64,000 nt of DNA from contig NZ_LOJF01000010.1 of the NCBI RefSeq assembly GCF_001494635.1, forward strand, positions 310,001 through 374,000, in the 5' to 3' direction. Shown piece by piece: positions 30,028 through 38,628 of the stretch. A model generated the notes under the pieces. It worked only from the letters and a program-made list of their open reading frames with translations. It did no database searches and had not been told where the DNA came from. The stretch comes from Tractidigestivibacter scatoligenes. Its GTDB lineage: Bacteria > Actinomycetota > Coriobacteriia > Coriobacteriales > Atopobiaceae. Made by a program: the position numbers and the translations under genes. The first letter of the stretch is position 1. Each line of letters starts with the position of its first letter.

Positions 30028-32076
30028 GTGCCCCCGGCGAGAACGCCGTCCGCCGCGGCCCGCCCCCGTCGCCCGCGCCCGCGGCCGCTCGGGCCTCACC
30101 AGGCATTTGGGCCCGTAGCCGATAAGGTCCTCTCGGTGCGCGCGATGCAGCGCCTCCACCACCAGGTCGTAGTTCTTGGGGTCTCGGTACTGGATCAGCG
30201 CGCGCTGCATGGCCTTCTCGTGCGGGTTGGTGGGGCAGTAGACGTGCTTCATGGTGCGCGGGTCAAGCCCGGTGTAGTAGATGCAGGTACTCACCGTCGA
30301 CGGGGTGGGGTAGAAGTCGCTCACCTGCTCGGGGTTGTATCCCAAATCGCGGCAGAACTCGGCCAGCTTGACGGCATCTTCCATCGTGGACCCCGGGTGC
30401 GAGCTCATGAGGTAGGGCACCACGTACTGCTCCTTGCCGCACGCGCGCGAGGCCTTCTCGAACTCGTGGACAAAGCGCTCGTAGACGTCGTTCGAGGGCT
30501 TGCCCATTACGCGCAGCACGTCGTCGCACACGTGCTCGGGAGCCAGGCGCAGCTGGCCGGATGTGTGGTACTCGGCCAGCTCGCGGATGAAGGTGTGGTC
30601 CTTGTCGTAGAGCGCGTAGTCAAAGCGGATGCCGCTGCGGATGAAGACCTTCTTGACGCCGGGGATCGCGCGGAGCTTGCGCAGCAGCCCCACATAGCGC
30701 TCGTGGGTTACGCGCAGGTTGGGGCAGGGCTCCGGTGCCAGGCAGCGCCGGTCGACGCATGCCCCGGCCTTGGCTTGCTTGGGGCAGGCGGGCTGCATGA
30801 AGTCGGCGGTTGGTCCGCCGACGTCGTTGATGTAGCCCTTGAAGTCGGGGTCGTGCGTCATGGCGGTGGCCTCGGCAACCAGGGACTCGTCGCTTCTCGC
30901 CTGGATGATGCGCCCCTGGTGGAAGTTGAGCGCGCAGAACGAGCACTCGCCCAGGCAGCCGCGGTTGCTGGCGAGAGAGAACTTCACCTCAGCGATGGCC
31001 GGGATGCCGCCAGCGGCGTCATACATGGGGTGCGCGGCGCGGGCGTAGGGAAGCTCGTAGACCGCGTCGAGCTCCGGCGTGGTGAGTGGCTTTGCGGGCG
31101 GGTTCTGTATCACGTAGACGCCATGCTCGTACTCCTCGACCAGCGGGTGCGAGAGGTACGGGTTGAGGTTTCTGCACTGGATGCCAAAGCTGCGCGCGTA
31201 CTCGGTCTTGTCGGCGCGCATTGCCTCCCAGGTGGGGAGAACCACGGGGTCAACGCACTGCTCGGTTGTTCTCGCACGGTAGACCGTGCCGGCAATCCAG
31301 CTGATGTCGTGGACGTCCACGCCGCCGTCGAGCGCGTCGGCAATCTCGACGATGGAGCGCTCGCCCATGCCGTAGGAGATGATGTCGGCGCCGGAGTCCA
31401 GAAGGATTGAACGCTTGAGCGAATCCGACCAGTAGTCGTAGTGGGCGAGACGGCGCAGCGACGCCTCGATGCCGCCAAGCACGATGGGCACGTGCTTGTA
31501 CGTGCGTCGGATGAGGTTGCCGTAGACCACGTCCGCGTGGTCGGGGCGCAGGCCCATCTGGCCGCCGGGGGAGTAGAAGTCCTTGGGGCGGCGGTGCTTC
31601 GCCACAGTGTAGTGGTTGACCATCGAGTCCATGTTGCCGCTGCATACGAGAAACGCCAGGCGCGGCTCGCCCAGGACGGTGACGCTTGCCGGATCGCGCC
31701 AGTTTGGCTGCGCGATGACGCCCACCTTGTAGCCGTGCGACTCCAGCACGCGCGTGATGATGGCGCAGGCAAAGGAGGGGTGGTCAACGTAGGCGTCGCC
31801 GCTCACAAAGACGAAGTCGCACTGGTCCCAGCCGCGCGCCTCCATGTCCTCGCGCGAGACAGGGAGGAAGGCTGAGCGGTCCGGCCCCTTGTGCGCCGAG
31901 ACGGGCTTGCCGCCGTGGTTGTGGTGGGCGCCGCGGGCGCCAGTGCCGCCGTGCGCGCCGCCGCCGTGGGTGCCGGTGCCGCCGCAGACATCGCGCGAGC
32001 CGCGGCCATGCGTCCCGTGGTGCGCGCCGTGCTCGTTATCTCCACGCCGCCGTGCCTCATGCGTCTTCTCGCCCAT
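30025..32076 (-). CDS. YgiQ-family radical SAM protein
   Basis: 683 residues. The radical SAM cluster motif is CLGECSFCAL (CxxxCxxC), inside the YgiQ-type core that also includes GGIEASLRRLAHYDYWSDS and SSHPGSTMEDAVKLAEF. The family is widespread but its reaction is unknown. The first 60 residues are a His/Gly-rich low-complexity extension that could bind metal, and the tail is Arg/Gly-rich. ATG 32076 follows AAAAGGGGA; the frame stays open far upstream, opposite the phosphate transporter gene, without similarity to the family. Confidence 0.88.
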   Translation of the reverse strand: MGEKTHEARRRGDNEHGAHHGTHGRGSRDVCGGTGTHGGGAHGGTGARGAHHNHGGKPVSAHKGPDRSAFLPVSREDMEARGWDQCDFVFVSGDAYVDHPSFACAIITRVLESHGYKVGVIAQPNWRDPASVTVLGEPRLAFLVCSGNMDSMVNHYTVAKHRRPKDFYSPGGQMGLRPDHADVVYGNLIRRTYKHVPIVLGGIEASLRRLAHYDYWSDSLKRSILLDSGADIISYGMGERSIVEIADALDGGVDVHDISWIAGTVYRARTTEQCVDPVVLPTWEAMRADKTEYARSFGIQCRNLNPYLSHPLVEEYEHGVYVIQNPPAKPLTTPELDAVYELPYARAAHPMYDAAGGIPAIAEVKFSLASNRGCLGECSFCALNFHQGRIIQARSDESLVAEATAMTHDPDFKGYINDVGGPTADFMQPACPKQAKAGACVDRRCLAPEPCPNLRVTHERYVGLLRKLRAIPGVKKVFIRSGIRFDYALYDKDHTFIRELAEYHTSGQLRLAPEHVCDDVLRVMGKPSNDVYERFVHEFEKASRACGKEQYVVPYLMSSHPGSTMEDAVKLAEFCRDLGYNPEQVSDFYPTPSTVSTCIYYTGLDPRTMKHVYCPTNPHEKAMQRALIQYRDPKNYDLVVEALHRAHREDLIGYGPKCLVRPERPRARATGAGRGGRRSRRGH

Positions 32077-32280
32077 GCGTCCCCTTTTCTCCGCTTGATC
32101 GCAACAAGTGTAGTAGAAAGGCCAGCTCACGCGTCCGCACGCGCCGGCCGTACACCGTTCCACCGTTACGTCATGAAATCGATAGCGGAATGTCAGTAAC
32201 GTGTAACCTGCCAGCGAGAGCGACATATTTGGTTGCATCAGGTATGATGCTTGCGCAAACAATCGAAAGGTAACGCCTAC

Positions 32281-33327
32281 ATGGTCAGCTTCTCCCAGTT
32301 TGTCGCAGCCGTCCAGACCAATCCGTTCCTTGCCTTGGTCATGGTCCTGGTCATCGGGACCATCTTCGTAAACGGCGCGACGGACGCCGCGAACGCCATC
32401 GCCGAGCCGGTGGGAACGCGCGCCATTGGCGTCAACCAGGCCATCGTCATGAGCGTGATTTGCAACTTTGTGGGTCTTATCGGCATGACGCTCATTTCCA
32501 CGGCCGTGGCCAACACCATGAGCGGCATGGTCGACTTTGGCGGAGATACACACGCCGCCCTTATCGCCCTGGCGGCTGCGACCGTAGGTATTGTGACCTG
32601 GGCTTCCATCGCCTGGGTCTTTGGCATCCCCACCTCCGAGAGCCACGCCCTCATCGCCGGCCTCACCGGAGCCGCGCTCGCCGTGCACGGCGGACTTGAA
32701 GGCGTGAACATGGGCGAATGGGTCAAGGTCATCTACGGCCTGGTGCTCTCTTCGGTTCTGGGATATGGCGCTGGCTGGATAATCGCCAAGGTCATCCCAG
32801 TGATCTTTAGGCAGGCTGACCGACGCCGCATGAATAACATCTTCAAGAAGTGGCAGGTCGTGGGTGCCGCAGGCATGGCCACTATGCACGGCGCGCAGGA
32901 TGGCCAGAAGTTCATGTCCACCGCCATGATGGCCGTGCTCCTCTCGCAGGGAATGTCCGTCGACGGCGCGCAGTTCCCGCTGTGGATCGAGGTCATCTGC
33001 GCTGCGGCCATGGCCATTGGCACCGCCATCGGCGGCAAGCGCATCATCAAGAAGGTGGGCATGGAGATGGTCTCGCTCGAGCAGTACCAGGGCTTTGCCG
33101 CCTCGGTGAGCGCCACGGCGTCGCTGCTCATTGCCACGCTCACGGGCCTTCCCGTCTCGACTACCCACACGTCGACCGCCGCCATGATGGGCGCCGGCGC
33201 GGCAAAGAACGTTCGCTCCGTCAACTGGGGTGTTGCCAAGGAAATGGTCCTTGCCTGGGTCTTCACGTTCCCCGGCTGCGGCCTCATTGGATACCTGCTC
33301 ACCAAGCTTTTCCTCGTCGTTTTCTAA
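32281..33327 (+). CDS. pit: Inorganic phosphate transporter, PiT family
   Basis: 348-residue membrane protein of the low-affinity phosphate permease family. The duplicated PiT signature is present as GATDAANAIAEPVGTRA near the N-terminus and GAQDGQKFMSTAMMAV in the second half, with about ten hydrophobic segments. GAAAGGT precedes ATG 32281. The DUF47 gene follows after 9 bases, a classic pairing, so phosphate uptake with an accessory regulator is well supported. The exact ion (phosphate with metal or proton) is not visible. Confidence 0.93.
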   Translation: MVSFSQFVAAVQTNPFLALVMVLVIGTIFVNGATDAANAIAEPVGTRAIGVNQAIVMSVICNFVGLIGMTLISTAVANTMSGMVDFGGDTHAALIALAAATVGIVTWASIAWVFGIPTSESHALIAGLTGAALAVHGGLEGVNMGEWVKVIYGLVLSSVLGYGAGWIIAKVIPVIFRQADRRRMNNIFKKWQVVGAAGMATMHGAQDGQKFMSTAMMAVLLSQGMSVDGAQFPLWIEVICAAAMAIGTAIGGKRIIKKVGMEMVSLEQYQGFAASVSATASLLIATLTGLPVSTTHTSTAAMMGAGAAKNVRSVNWGVAKEMVLAWVFTFPGCGLIGYLLTKLFLVVF

Positions 33328-33336
33328 GGAGAACCC

Positions 33337-33957
33337 ATGCCCCGTGCCAAGAAAGAGGACATCTTCTATACCCTGCTCAAGGACTTTGCCGCGCGCATCG
33401 AGGACGCGGCCGTGGAGTACGTGAAGGTCATCACGGACTTTCCCGAGACCACGTCCGAGATTCCGCAGATGAAGGTCTACGAGAACAAGTGCGACGAGAA
33501 GGTCAAGTACATCATGGAGGAGCTCTACTCGTCCTTCGTGACGCCCATCGAGCGCTCGGACATCAACGACCTCGCGCTTGCCATGGACGACATCGTGGAC
33601 TATATGAACGCCATTGCCTCGGGGCTGGACCTCTTTAACGTGAACGAGATGCGCAAGGAGGGCCCACAGATGGCAAACCTTACGCTGACTGCCGTCAAGG
33701 ACATCCACGTGATGATCGACCACCTGCCTGACTACAAGAAGGACACGCTGGTCATGGAGAAGGCCATCGCTGTTGGCCACATCGAGGACGAGGGCGACCT
33801 GGTCTACCAGAACGCGCTGCGTCGCCTTTTCCTGGAGGAGCCAAACGGTCGCTATACCGTTACGTGGACGCGCCTCTTCGACCAGATGGAAAACCTGCTG
33901 GATGCGTGTGATAACACTGCTGGTGTTGTGCGCTCCGTGGTGCTCAAGGGCGCGTAG
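33337..33957 (+). CDS. DUF47/PhoU-like accessory protein of PiT transporter
   Basis: 206-residue helical cytoplasmic protein of the PhoU-related DUF47 family, which accompanies PiT permeases and is thought to regulate them. Features are the N-terminal YTLLKDFAARIEDAAVEYV and the acidic helices ERSDINDLALAMDDIVDYM. TAAGGAG lies just upstream of the ATG and the gene overlaps no other. The operon probably ends at the large hairpin at 34021. Confidence 0.9.
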   Translation: MPRAKKEDIFYTLLKDFAARIEDAAVEYVKVITDFPETTSEIPQMKVYENKCDEKVKYIMEELYSSFVTPIERSDINDLALAMDDIVDYMNAIASGLDLFNVNEMRKEGPQMANLTLTAVKDIHVMIDHLPDYKKDTLVMEKAIAVGHIEDEGDLVYQNALRRLFLEEPNGRYTVTWTRLFDQMENLLDACDNTAGVVRSVVLKGA

Positions 33958-34020
33958 GAGAGCCTCTCATCGGCGTGTCCGGTGGCGTGAGCGCCGAAGG
34001 GCAAGTTTTCACAACAAGTG

Positions 34021-34064
34021 TGTACGAGACGCGCCTTCCGGCGACGGAAGGCGCGTCTCGTACA
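34021..34064 (+). terminator. Long perfect hairpin after the phosphate transport operon
   Basis: A 20-base arm, TGTACGAGACGCGCCTTCCG, pairs perfectly with its complement across GCGA. No T tract follows, so it may stabilise mRNA or act as a bidirectional structure rather than a simple terminator. Confidence 0.7.
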
Positions 34065-34135
34065 GAGTCCGTTGGAGACGCTGGCTTCGGTGCCTCCCTA
34101 TTTTTGGACAAGCGTCTTTCTGTGACCCCCGGGCT

Positions 34136-34383
34136 GCATAAAAACGCTCTATCGGACGGGATTTTCTCATCCGTCGCATAAAAATGCGCTATCGGACGGT
34201 CTGTTAAGAGCCTCAACATCAATCATTGAATTATACTTACGCAAAGATGAATAATTCACATAACATATACAAAGCTATGTAACAGTAGTTTCATTACTGA
34301 TGTAACCTCTCAAGAGGCACCGTCCGATAGAGCGTTTTTGTGCAGAACTGTCGGAATCTCCGTCCGATAGAGCATTTTTATGC
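34136..34383. repeat. 248-bp nested inverted repeat around an AT-rich core
   Basis: Two direct copies of a 24-base unit (like GCATAAAAACGCTCTATCGG plus ACGG) at 34136 and 34176 face two inverted copies at 34320 and 34360. Both pairs have a 40-base period. The 120 bases between them are strikingly AT-rich and contain smaller inverted repeats (TGAATTA/TAATTCA, CAGTA/TACTG). No gene is present in the 737-base gap 33958-34694. Confidence 0.85.
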
Positions 34384-34623
34384 GTGGGGCGACGCGCCGC
34401 CCATATGCCGGAGTCGTTGTATCTAGTGCCAATGGATTTCTGAGTACCAATCAGGCGACTTGTGCACTCGTGCAGCCGTATCTGCGAAGTCCTCTCTCCG
34501 GAATCAAGCCGGTGTCCGTATCCGAGCTCTTGTAGAAGAAGCGGACAAAGGAGCCCTTCGTGCGAATCCAGGAGACAAGGACGTTTCCTGGGGGCTGTGC
34601 CTACCGTTATGTGCTTTCTAGAA

Positions 34624-34647
34624 CTGTCTTGTCAGATGGCAAGACAG
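34624..34647. promoter_or_regulatory. Probable NiaR operator upstream of nadA
   Basis: Perfect inverted repeat CTGTCTTG-N8-CAAGACAG, 47 bases before the nadA start. Its TGTCTTG half-sites and its position in front of an operon that ends with niaR fit autoregulation by a nicotinate-sensing repressor. Confidence 0.7.
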
Positions 34648-34694
34648 AGTGCATACTGTCGCACCAGTGTCCGCGCCAACCAAGGAGGAGCATC

Positions 34695-35633
34695 GTGGAG
34701 GAAGACCATACAGGGCGCAGCGAAGCGCTCGCCGAGAAGGTCGAGCGTCTTAAACGCGAGAAAGGCGCCGTGGTTCTTGCGCACTACTACGTTCCTGCGG
34801 AAACTCAGCGCCTCGCGGATTACGTTGGCGATTCGTTCTACCTCGCTCGTCTAGCCAAGACTCTCGATGCGCCGGTTTTTGTGCTGTGCGGCGTCTCGTT
34901 CATGGCTGAGAGCGTAAAGCTTCTCAACCCCGCGCGCCGCGTTCTTATGCCAGAGCCCGCTGCGGACTGCCCCATGGCCCACATGGTGCGCCGAGAAGAC
35001 GTCGATCGCGTGCGCGCAGAGGTTCCCGACCTTGCCGTCGTGGCTTACGTGAACACAACGGCCGAGGTCAAGCGCTGGGCAGACGTCTGCGTTACCTCAT
35101 CGAATGCCATCAAGGTGGTGCGCGAGCTGCCTGAGAAGAACATCCTCTTCATCCCCGACATGAACCTCGGCCGCTACGTGGCGGAGCAGGTGCCCGAGAA
35201 GCACGTGATCTTGAACCGTGGCTACTGCCCCACGCACAACAAGATTGGCGTCGCCGAGGTCGAGGCGCTGGAGCTGGCGCATCCGGACGCCTTAATTCTT
35301 GCGCACCCCGAGTGCACGCGCGAGGTGCTCGACGAGGCTGACTTCATCGGTTCCACCAAGCAGATCATCGAGCGCATCGCCACGGGAGAGGAGCGCGAGT
35401 TCATCGTGCTCACCGTGGTGGGCGTCGCGGACCAGATCGCACAGCGCACCGAGGGCCAGGGCAAGCGCATCTACTTCCCCGAGCCCGCGCCTGTGTGCCC
35501 CAATATGGCCATGGTCACCCCTGAGAAGCTGCTTTCCTGCCTGGAGGACATGACGGGGGAGGTCGCGCTGCCGGAAGAGCCGCAGCGCGCTGTCGAGCCG
35601 CTCGAGCGCATGCTCGAGCTGGCGGGGAGGTGA
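34695..35633 (+). CDS. nadA: Quinolinate synthase
   Basis: Condenses iminoaspartate with dihydroxyacetone phosphate to quinolinate in de novo NAD synthesis. The 312-residue protein has the three cysteine regions that hold the 4Fe-4S cluster (CGVSF with ADCPMAHM, GYCPTHNK, PAPVCPNMAM) and the conserved AHYYVPAETQRLADYVGDS. GTG 34695 has AAGGAGGAG close upstream; the frame remains open further 5' through the operator region, which argues against an earlier start. nadB and nadC follow directly. Confidence 0.93.
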   Translation: MEEDHTGRSEALAEKVERLKREKGAVVLAHYYVPAETQRLADYVGDSFYLARLAKTLDAPVFVLCGVSFMAESVKLLNPARRVLMPEPAADCPMAHMVRREDVDRVRAEVPDLAVVAYVNTTAEVKRWADVCVTSSNAIKVVRELPEKNILFIPDMNLGRYVAEQVPEKHVILNRGYCPTHNKIGVAEVEALELAHPDALILAHPECTREVLDEADFIGSTKQIIERIATGEEREFIVLTVVGVADQIAQRTEGQGKRIYFPEPAPVCPNMAMVTPEKLLSCLEDMTGEVALPEEPQRAVEPLERMLELAGR

Positions 35634-35638
35634 GCGGC

Positions 35639-36880
35639 ATGGCACCAACGGCCACAGTGGAAAGGCCTGCCCAGGCAGGCGAGAAGGCCGCGGCCCCGCA
35701 GCCGCGGGCGCTCGTGAGCGACGTCGTGATCGTGGGCTGCGGCGTGGCCGGGCTCTACTCGGCGCTCAACCTGCCGCGCGGCCTGCGCGTGACCATGATC
35801 TGCAAGGAGGACCTGGAGAGCTGCGACTCCATGCTCGCGCAGGGCGGCATCTGCGTGATGCGCGACCCCGACGACTACGACTCTTGGTTCGACGACACCA
35901 TGCGCGCCGGCCACGGCGAGTGCCGCGCGCAGAGCGTGGACACCATGATCTGGTCGAGCCGCGACGTGATCCGCGACCTGGTGCGCCTGGGTGTCGACTT
36001 TGACCGCACGCCTGAGGGCGGCTTCGACTACACCCGCGAGGGCGCCCACTCGCGCCCGCGCATCCTCCACCACGCTGACGTCACGGGCAAGGAAATCACC
36101 ACCAAGCTGCTCGCGCAGGTGCGCCGCCTTGCCAACGTGGAGATCCACGAGCACGTGTGCATGGACGACCTTCTCGTCGAGGGAGGCTCCTGCGTTGGCA
36201 TTGTGGCGCACGACTCGCGCGGCCGGCGCCTTGAGCTGCGCGCACGCGACGTCATTCTCGCCACGGGCGGCGTCGGCGGCCTCTACGAGCGCTCGACAAA
36301 CTTCCCCTGCCTCACGGGCGACGGGTGCCGCGTGGCGGCGGCACACGGCGTGACGCTCGACCACATGGACTACGTGCAGATTCATCCTACGTCGCTCTAT
36401 ACCGAGAAGCCCGGCCGCGCTTTTCTCATCTCCGAGAGCTGCCGCGGCGAGGGCGCCATCTTGCTCAACGCCGCAGGCGAGCGCTTCTGCGACGAGCTCC
36501 AGCCTCGCGACGTGGTGTCGAAGGCCATCTACGACCAGATGGAGCGCGAGGGCTCGCGCTACGTGCGCCTCTCGTTCGAGCGCGTTCCCGAGGACGTGAT
36601 CTGCGGGCACTTCGCTCACATTTGGCAGCGCTGCCTCGAGGAGGGCTACGACATCCGCCGCGAGCCCATCCCCGTGGTGCCCGCGCAGCACTACCTCATG
36701 GGCGGCATCCACGTGGGCGCAAACTCCCAGACCACCCTGCCGCATCTCTACGCGGCGGGCGAGACAAGCTGCAACGGCGTGCACGGCGCCAACCGCCTGG
36801 CGAGCAACTCGCTTCTCGAGAGCCTCGTCTTCTCTCGGCTTGCCGCGCGCGACATCGTACGAGAAAGGCATGCCGCATGA
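35639..36880 (+). CDS. nadB: L-aspartate oxidase, short form
   Basis: FAD enzyme that makes iminoaspartate for NadA. The FAD-binding N-terminus is IVGCGVAGLYSALNLPRG, followed by MLAQGGICV and, near the end, GGIHVGANSQTT and GETSCNGVHGANRLASNSLL. The protein is 413 residues and stops right after the FAD domain; it lacks the C-terminal helical domain of the roughly 540-residue E. coli type. ATG 35639 has GGGGAGG at a good distance; GTG 35630 is the alternative. Its stop overlaps the nadC start. Confidence 0.92.
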   Translation: MAPTATVERPAQAGEKAAAPQPRALVSDVVIVGCGVAGLYSALNLPRGLRVTMICKEDLESCDSMLAQGGICVMRDPDDYDSWFDDTMRAGHGECRAQSVDTMIWSSRDVIRDLVRLGVDFDRTPEGGFDYTREGAHSRPRILHHADVTGKEITTKLLAQVRRLANVEIHEHVCMDDLLVEGGSCVGIVAHDSRGRRLELRARDVILATGGVGGLYERSTNFPCLTGDGCRVAAAHGVTLDHMDYVQIHPTSLYTEKPGRAFLISESCRGEGAILLNAAGERFCDELQPRDVVSKAIYDQMEREGSRYVRLSFERVPEDVICGHFAHIWQRCLEEGYDIRREPIPVVPAQHYLMGGIHVGANSQTTLPHLYAAGETSCNGVHGANRLASNSLLESLVFSRLAARDIVRERHAA

Positions 36881-37740
36881 ACTCGGTGACACTTAAGCTG
36901 CAGGCAGAGCCGCTGATCCTCTCGGCGCTGCGCGAGGACATCACCAGCGAGGACGTAACCACGGCGTCGGTGATTGGCGAGAAGGCCACGGGCGAGGTAC
37001 GCCTCATTGCCAAGGAGGACGGCGTCATCTGCGGGCTGGACGTGTTCGCACACACCTTCGAGCTGCTTGACCCCACGGCCACCTGCGAGTTCTCGGTTGA
37101 GGAGGGGGCCGACGTCACCGCCGGCCAGGACCTTGGCTGCGTACGCGCCCACGTGCGGGCGCTTCTCTCGGGTGAGCGGGTCGCGCTCAACTACCTGCAG
37201 CGTATGAGCGGCATTGCCACGGCGGCGCGCCGCATGTCCGCGCTCTTTGCCGGCACGCGCACGCGCCTGGTGGACACGCGCAAGACCTGCCCCAACATGC
37301 GCGTCTTCGAGAAGGAGGCTGTCCGCGTGGGCGGCGCGGGCAACCACCGCTACAACCTCTCTGACGGCGTGCTGCTCAAGGACAACCACATCGACGCCGC
37401 CGGCGGTGTTGCCAAGGCCGTTGCCGCCGCGCGCGCCTACGCGCCTTTCGTGCGCAAGATCGAGGTTGAGGTCGAGACGATCGAGCAGGTCAAAGAGGCC
37501 GTCGACGCTGGCGCCGACATCATCATGCTCGACAACATGGACCTGGACGCCATGCGCGAGGCCATCCGCGTGATCGACGGCGCGGCAGAGGTGGAGGTCT
37601 CGGGCAACGTCACGATGGAGCGCGCCGCCCGTCTCGCCGACCTGGGCGTGGACTACGTCTCTTCAGGCGCAATCACCCACTCCGCGCCCATCCTCGACCT
37701 CTCGCTCAAGCACCTCACCGTGACTTCGAATCCATGCTAG
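36877..37740 (+). CDS. nadC: Nicotinate-nucleotide pyrophosphorylase (quinolinate phosphoribosyltransferase)
   Basis: Turns quinolinate and PRPP into nicotinate mononucleotide. 287 residues, normal length. Conserved blocks are LNYLQRMSGIATAARRM, DTRKTCPNMRVFEKEAVRVG, HRYNLSDGVLLKDNHI and the C-terminal VEVSGNVTMERAARLADLGV. The ATG overlaps the nadB stop codon (ATGA), indicating coupled translation. It completes the three-gene route from aspartate. Confidence 0.95.
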   Translation: MNSVTLKLQAEPLILSALREDITSEDVTTASVIGEKATGEVRLIAKEDGVICGLDVFAHTFELLDPTATCEFSVEEGADVTAGQDLGCVRAHVRALLSGERVALNYLQRMSGIATAARRMSALFAGTRTRLVDTRKTCPNMRVFEKEAVRVGGAGNHRYNLSDGVLLKDNHIDAAGGVAKAVAAARAYAPFVRKIEVEVETIEQVKEAVDAGADIIMLDNMDLDAMREAIRVIDGAAEVEVSGNVTMERAARLADLGVDYVSSGAITHSAPILDLSLKHLTVTSNPC

Positions 37741-37750
37741 GCTGAGGAGC

Positions 37751-38281
37751 ATGAGCGGAGAAGATCGCAGGGCAAAAATCGTAGCGCTCCTCGGCGATGC
37801 CGGGGAGCCCATTTCTGGTGGCCAGCTGGCGCGCGAGCTTGGCGTGAGCCGGCAGGTCATTGTGCAGGACGTGGCGCTTCTCAGGCGCAGCGGCGTCGAG
37901 CTGGAGTCCACGCACCGCGGCTACGTTCTGCGCAGGCACAGCTCGCCGCGGCGCATCTTCAAGGTGTACCACACCGAGGAGCAGATAGAAGACGAGCTCA
38001 ACCTCATCGTTGACCTGGGTGGCACCGTGGAGGACGTGGTGGTGAACCACCGCACGTACGGGGTCATTTCCGTGCCGCTCAACGTCTCAAGCCGGCGCGA
38101 CGTGGCGCGCTACCTGGCCGACATTGCGTCGAGTAGGTCGACGCCCCTCTCGCGCGTGACCTCCGGGTACCACTTCCACCACGTGAGCGCACCTTCTGAG
38201 GAGGCGCTGGACGAGATTGGCGCGGCGCTCGCGGCGCGCGGGTATCTCGTGGACCGCCTGCCGTACGAGACCGTGGAGTGA
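37751..38281 (+). CDS. niaR: NiaR-type repressor of NAD synthesis (3H domain)
   Basis: 176 residues. The N-terminal helix-turn-helix is GGQLARELGVSRQVIVQDVA. The C-terminal 3H domain shows the His residues that give it its name (YHTEEQIEDEL, VNHRTYG, GYHFHHV). The family senses nicotinic acid and represses NAD synthesis or niacin uptake. It lies 10 bases after nadC, in the same operon as its predicted targets, and a matching palindrome stands in front of nadA. Confidence 0.9.
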   Translation: MSGEDRRAKIVALLGDAGEPISGGQLARELGVSRQVIVQDVALLRRSGVELESTHRGYVLRRHSSPRRIFKVYHTEEQIEDELNLIVDLGGTVEDVVVNHRTYGVISVPLNVSSRRDVARYLADIASSRSTPLSRVTSGYHFHHVSAPSEEALDEIGAALAARGYLVDRLPYETVE

Positions 38282-38356
38282 CGCCTGGCTCGGGCGGCGG
38301 CGCGCGTCTCAGCACGGCCCTTGGTTGTGCCGCGTATTCTCGCCATTTAGGATTTT

Positions 38357-38461
38357 TCCGAACGTTTAGGGCACCCTAAACGGCGAAATCCTGCGGCATC
38401 GTAGGAGGTGCCGCGGAATCCGAACGGTTAAGTCGTCCTAAACGGCGAAATCCTGCGGCAT
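38357..38461. repeat. Two 43-bp direct repeats with 62-bp period
   Basis: The copies at 38357-38399 and 38419-38461 start TCCGAACG and share CTAAACGGCGAAATCCTGCG followed by GCAT. The first also contains a CCCTAAA/TTTAGGG inverted repeat. They lie in the 347-base gap before ilvE; the rest of that gap shows nothing else clear. Confidence 0.85.
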
Positions 38462-38628
38462 TGGTGTGCGCTCTCTACCTTGTCCACGTTCTTCTCGCCC
38501 TACCGTGTCGGTCCTTTGTTGGCTTTGTTACAAGCTCCGCAATGATTGCGACCAGCTGGTTTCAGCGTCCTAATCTGGTTGAACGCACGCTCGCACTTGC
38601 GCGCGATACGGATGAGAGGGGAATACCA

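Noticed and set aside
32077-33780. Upstream extension of the YgiQ frame to 1251 codons
   Set aside because: The extension runs antisense through the phosphate transporter and DUF47 genes; the family match starts at about 31870.
35471-36892. 473-codon minus-strand frame opposite nadB
   Set aside because: Overlaps nadB entirely; nadB has complete FAD-binding motifs and operon context.
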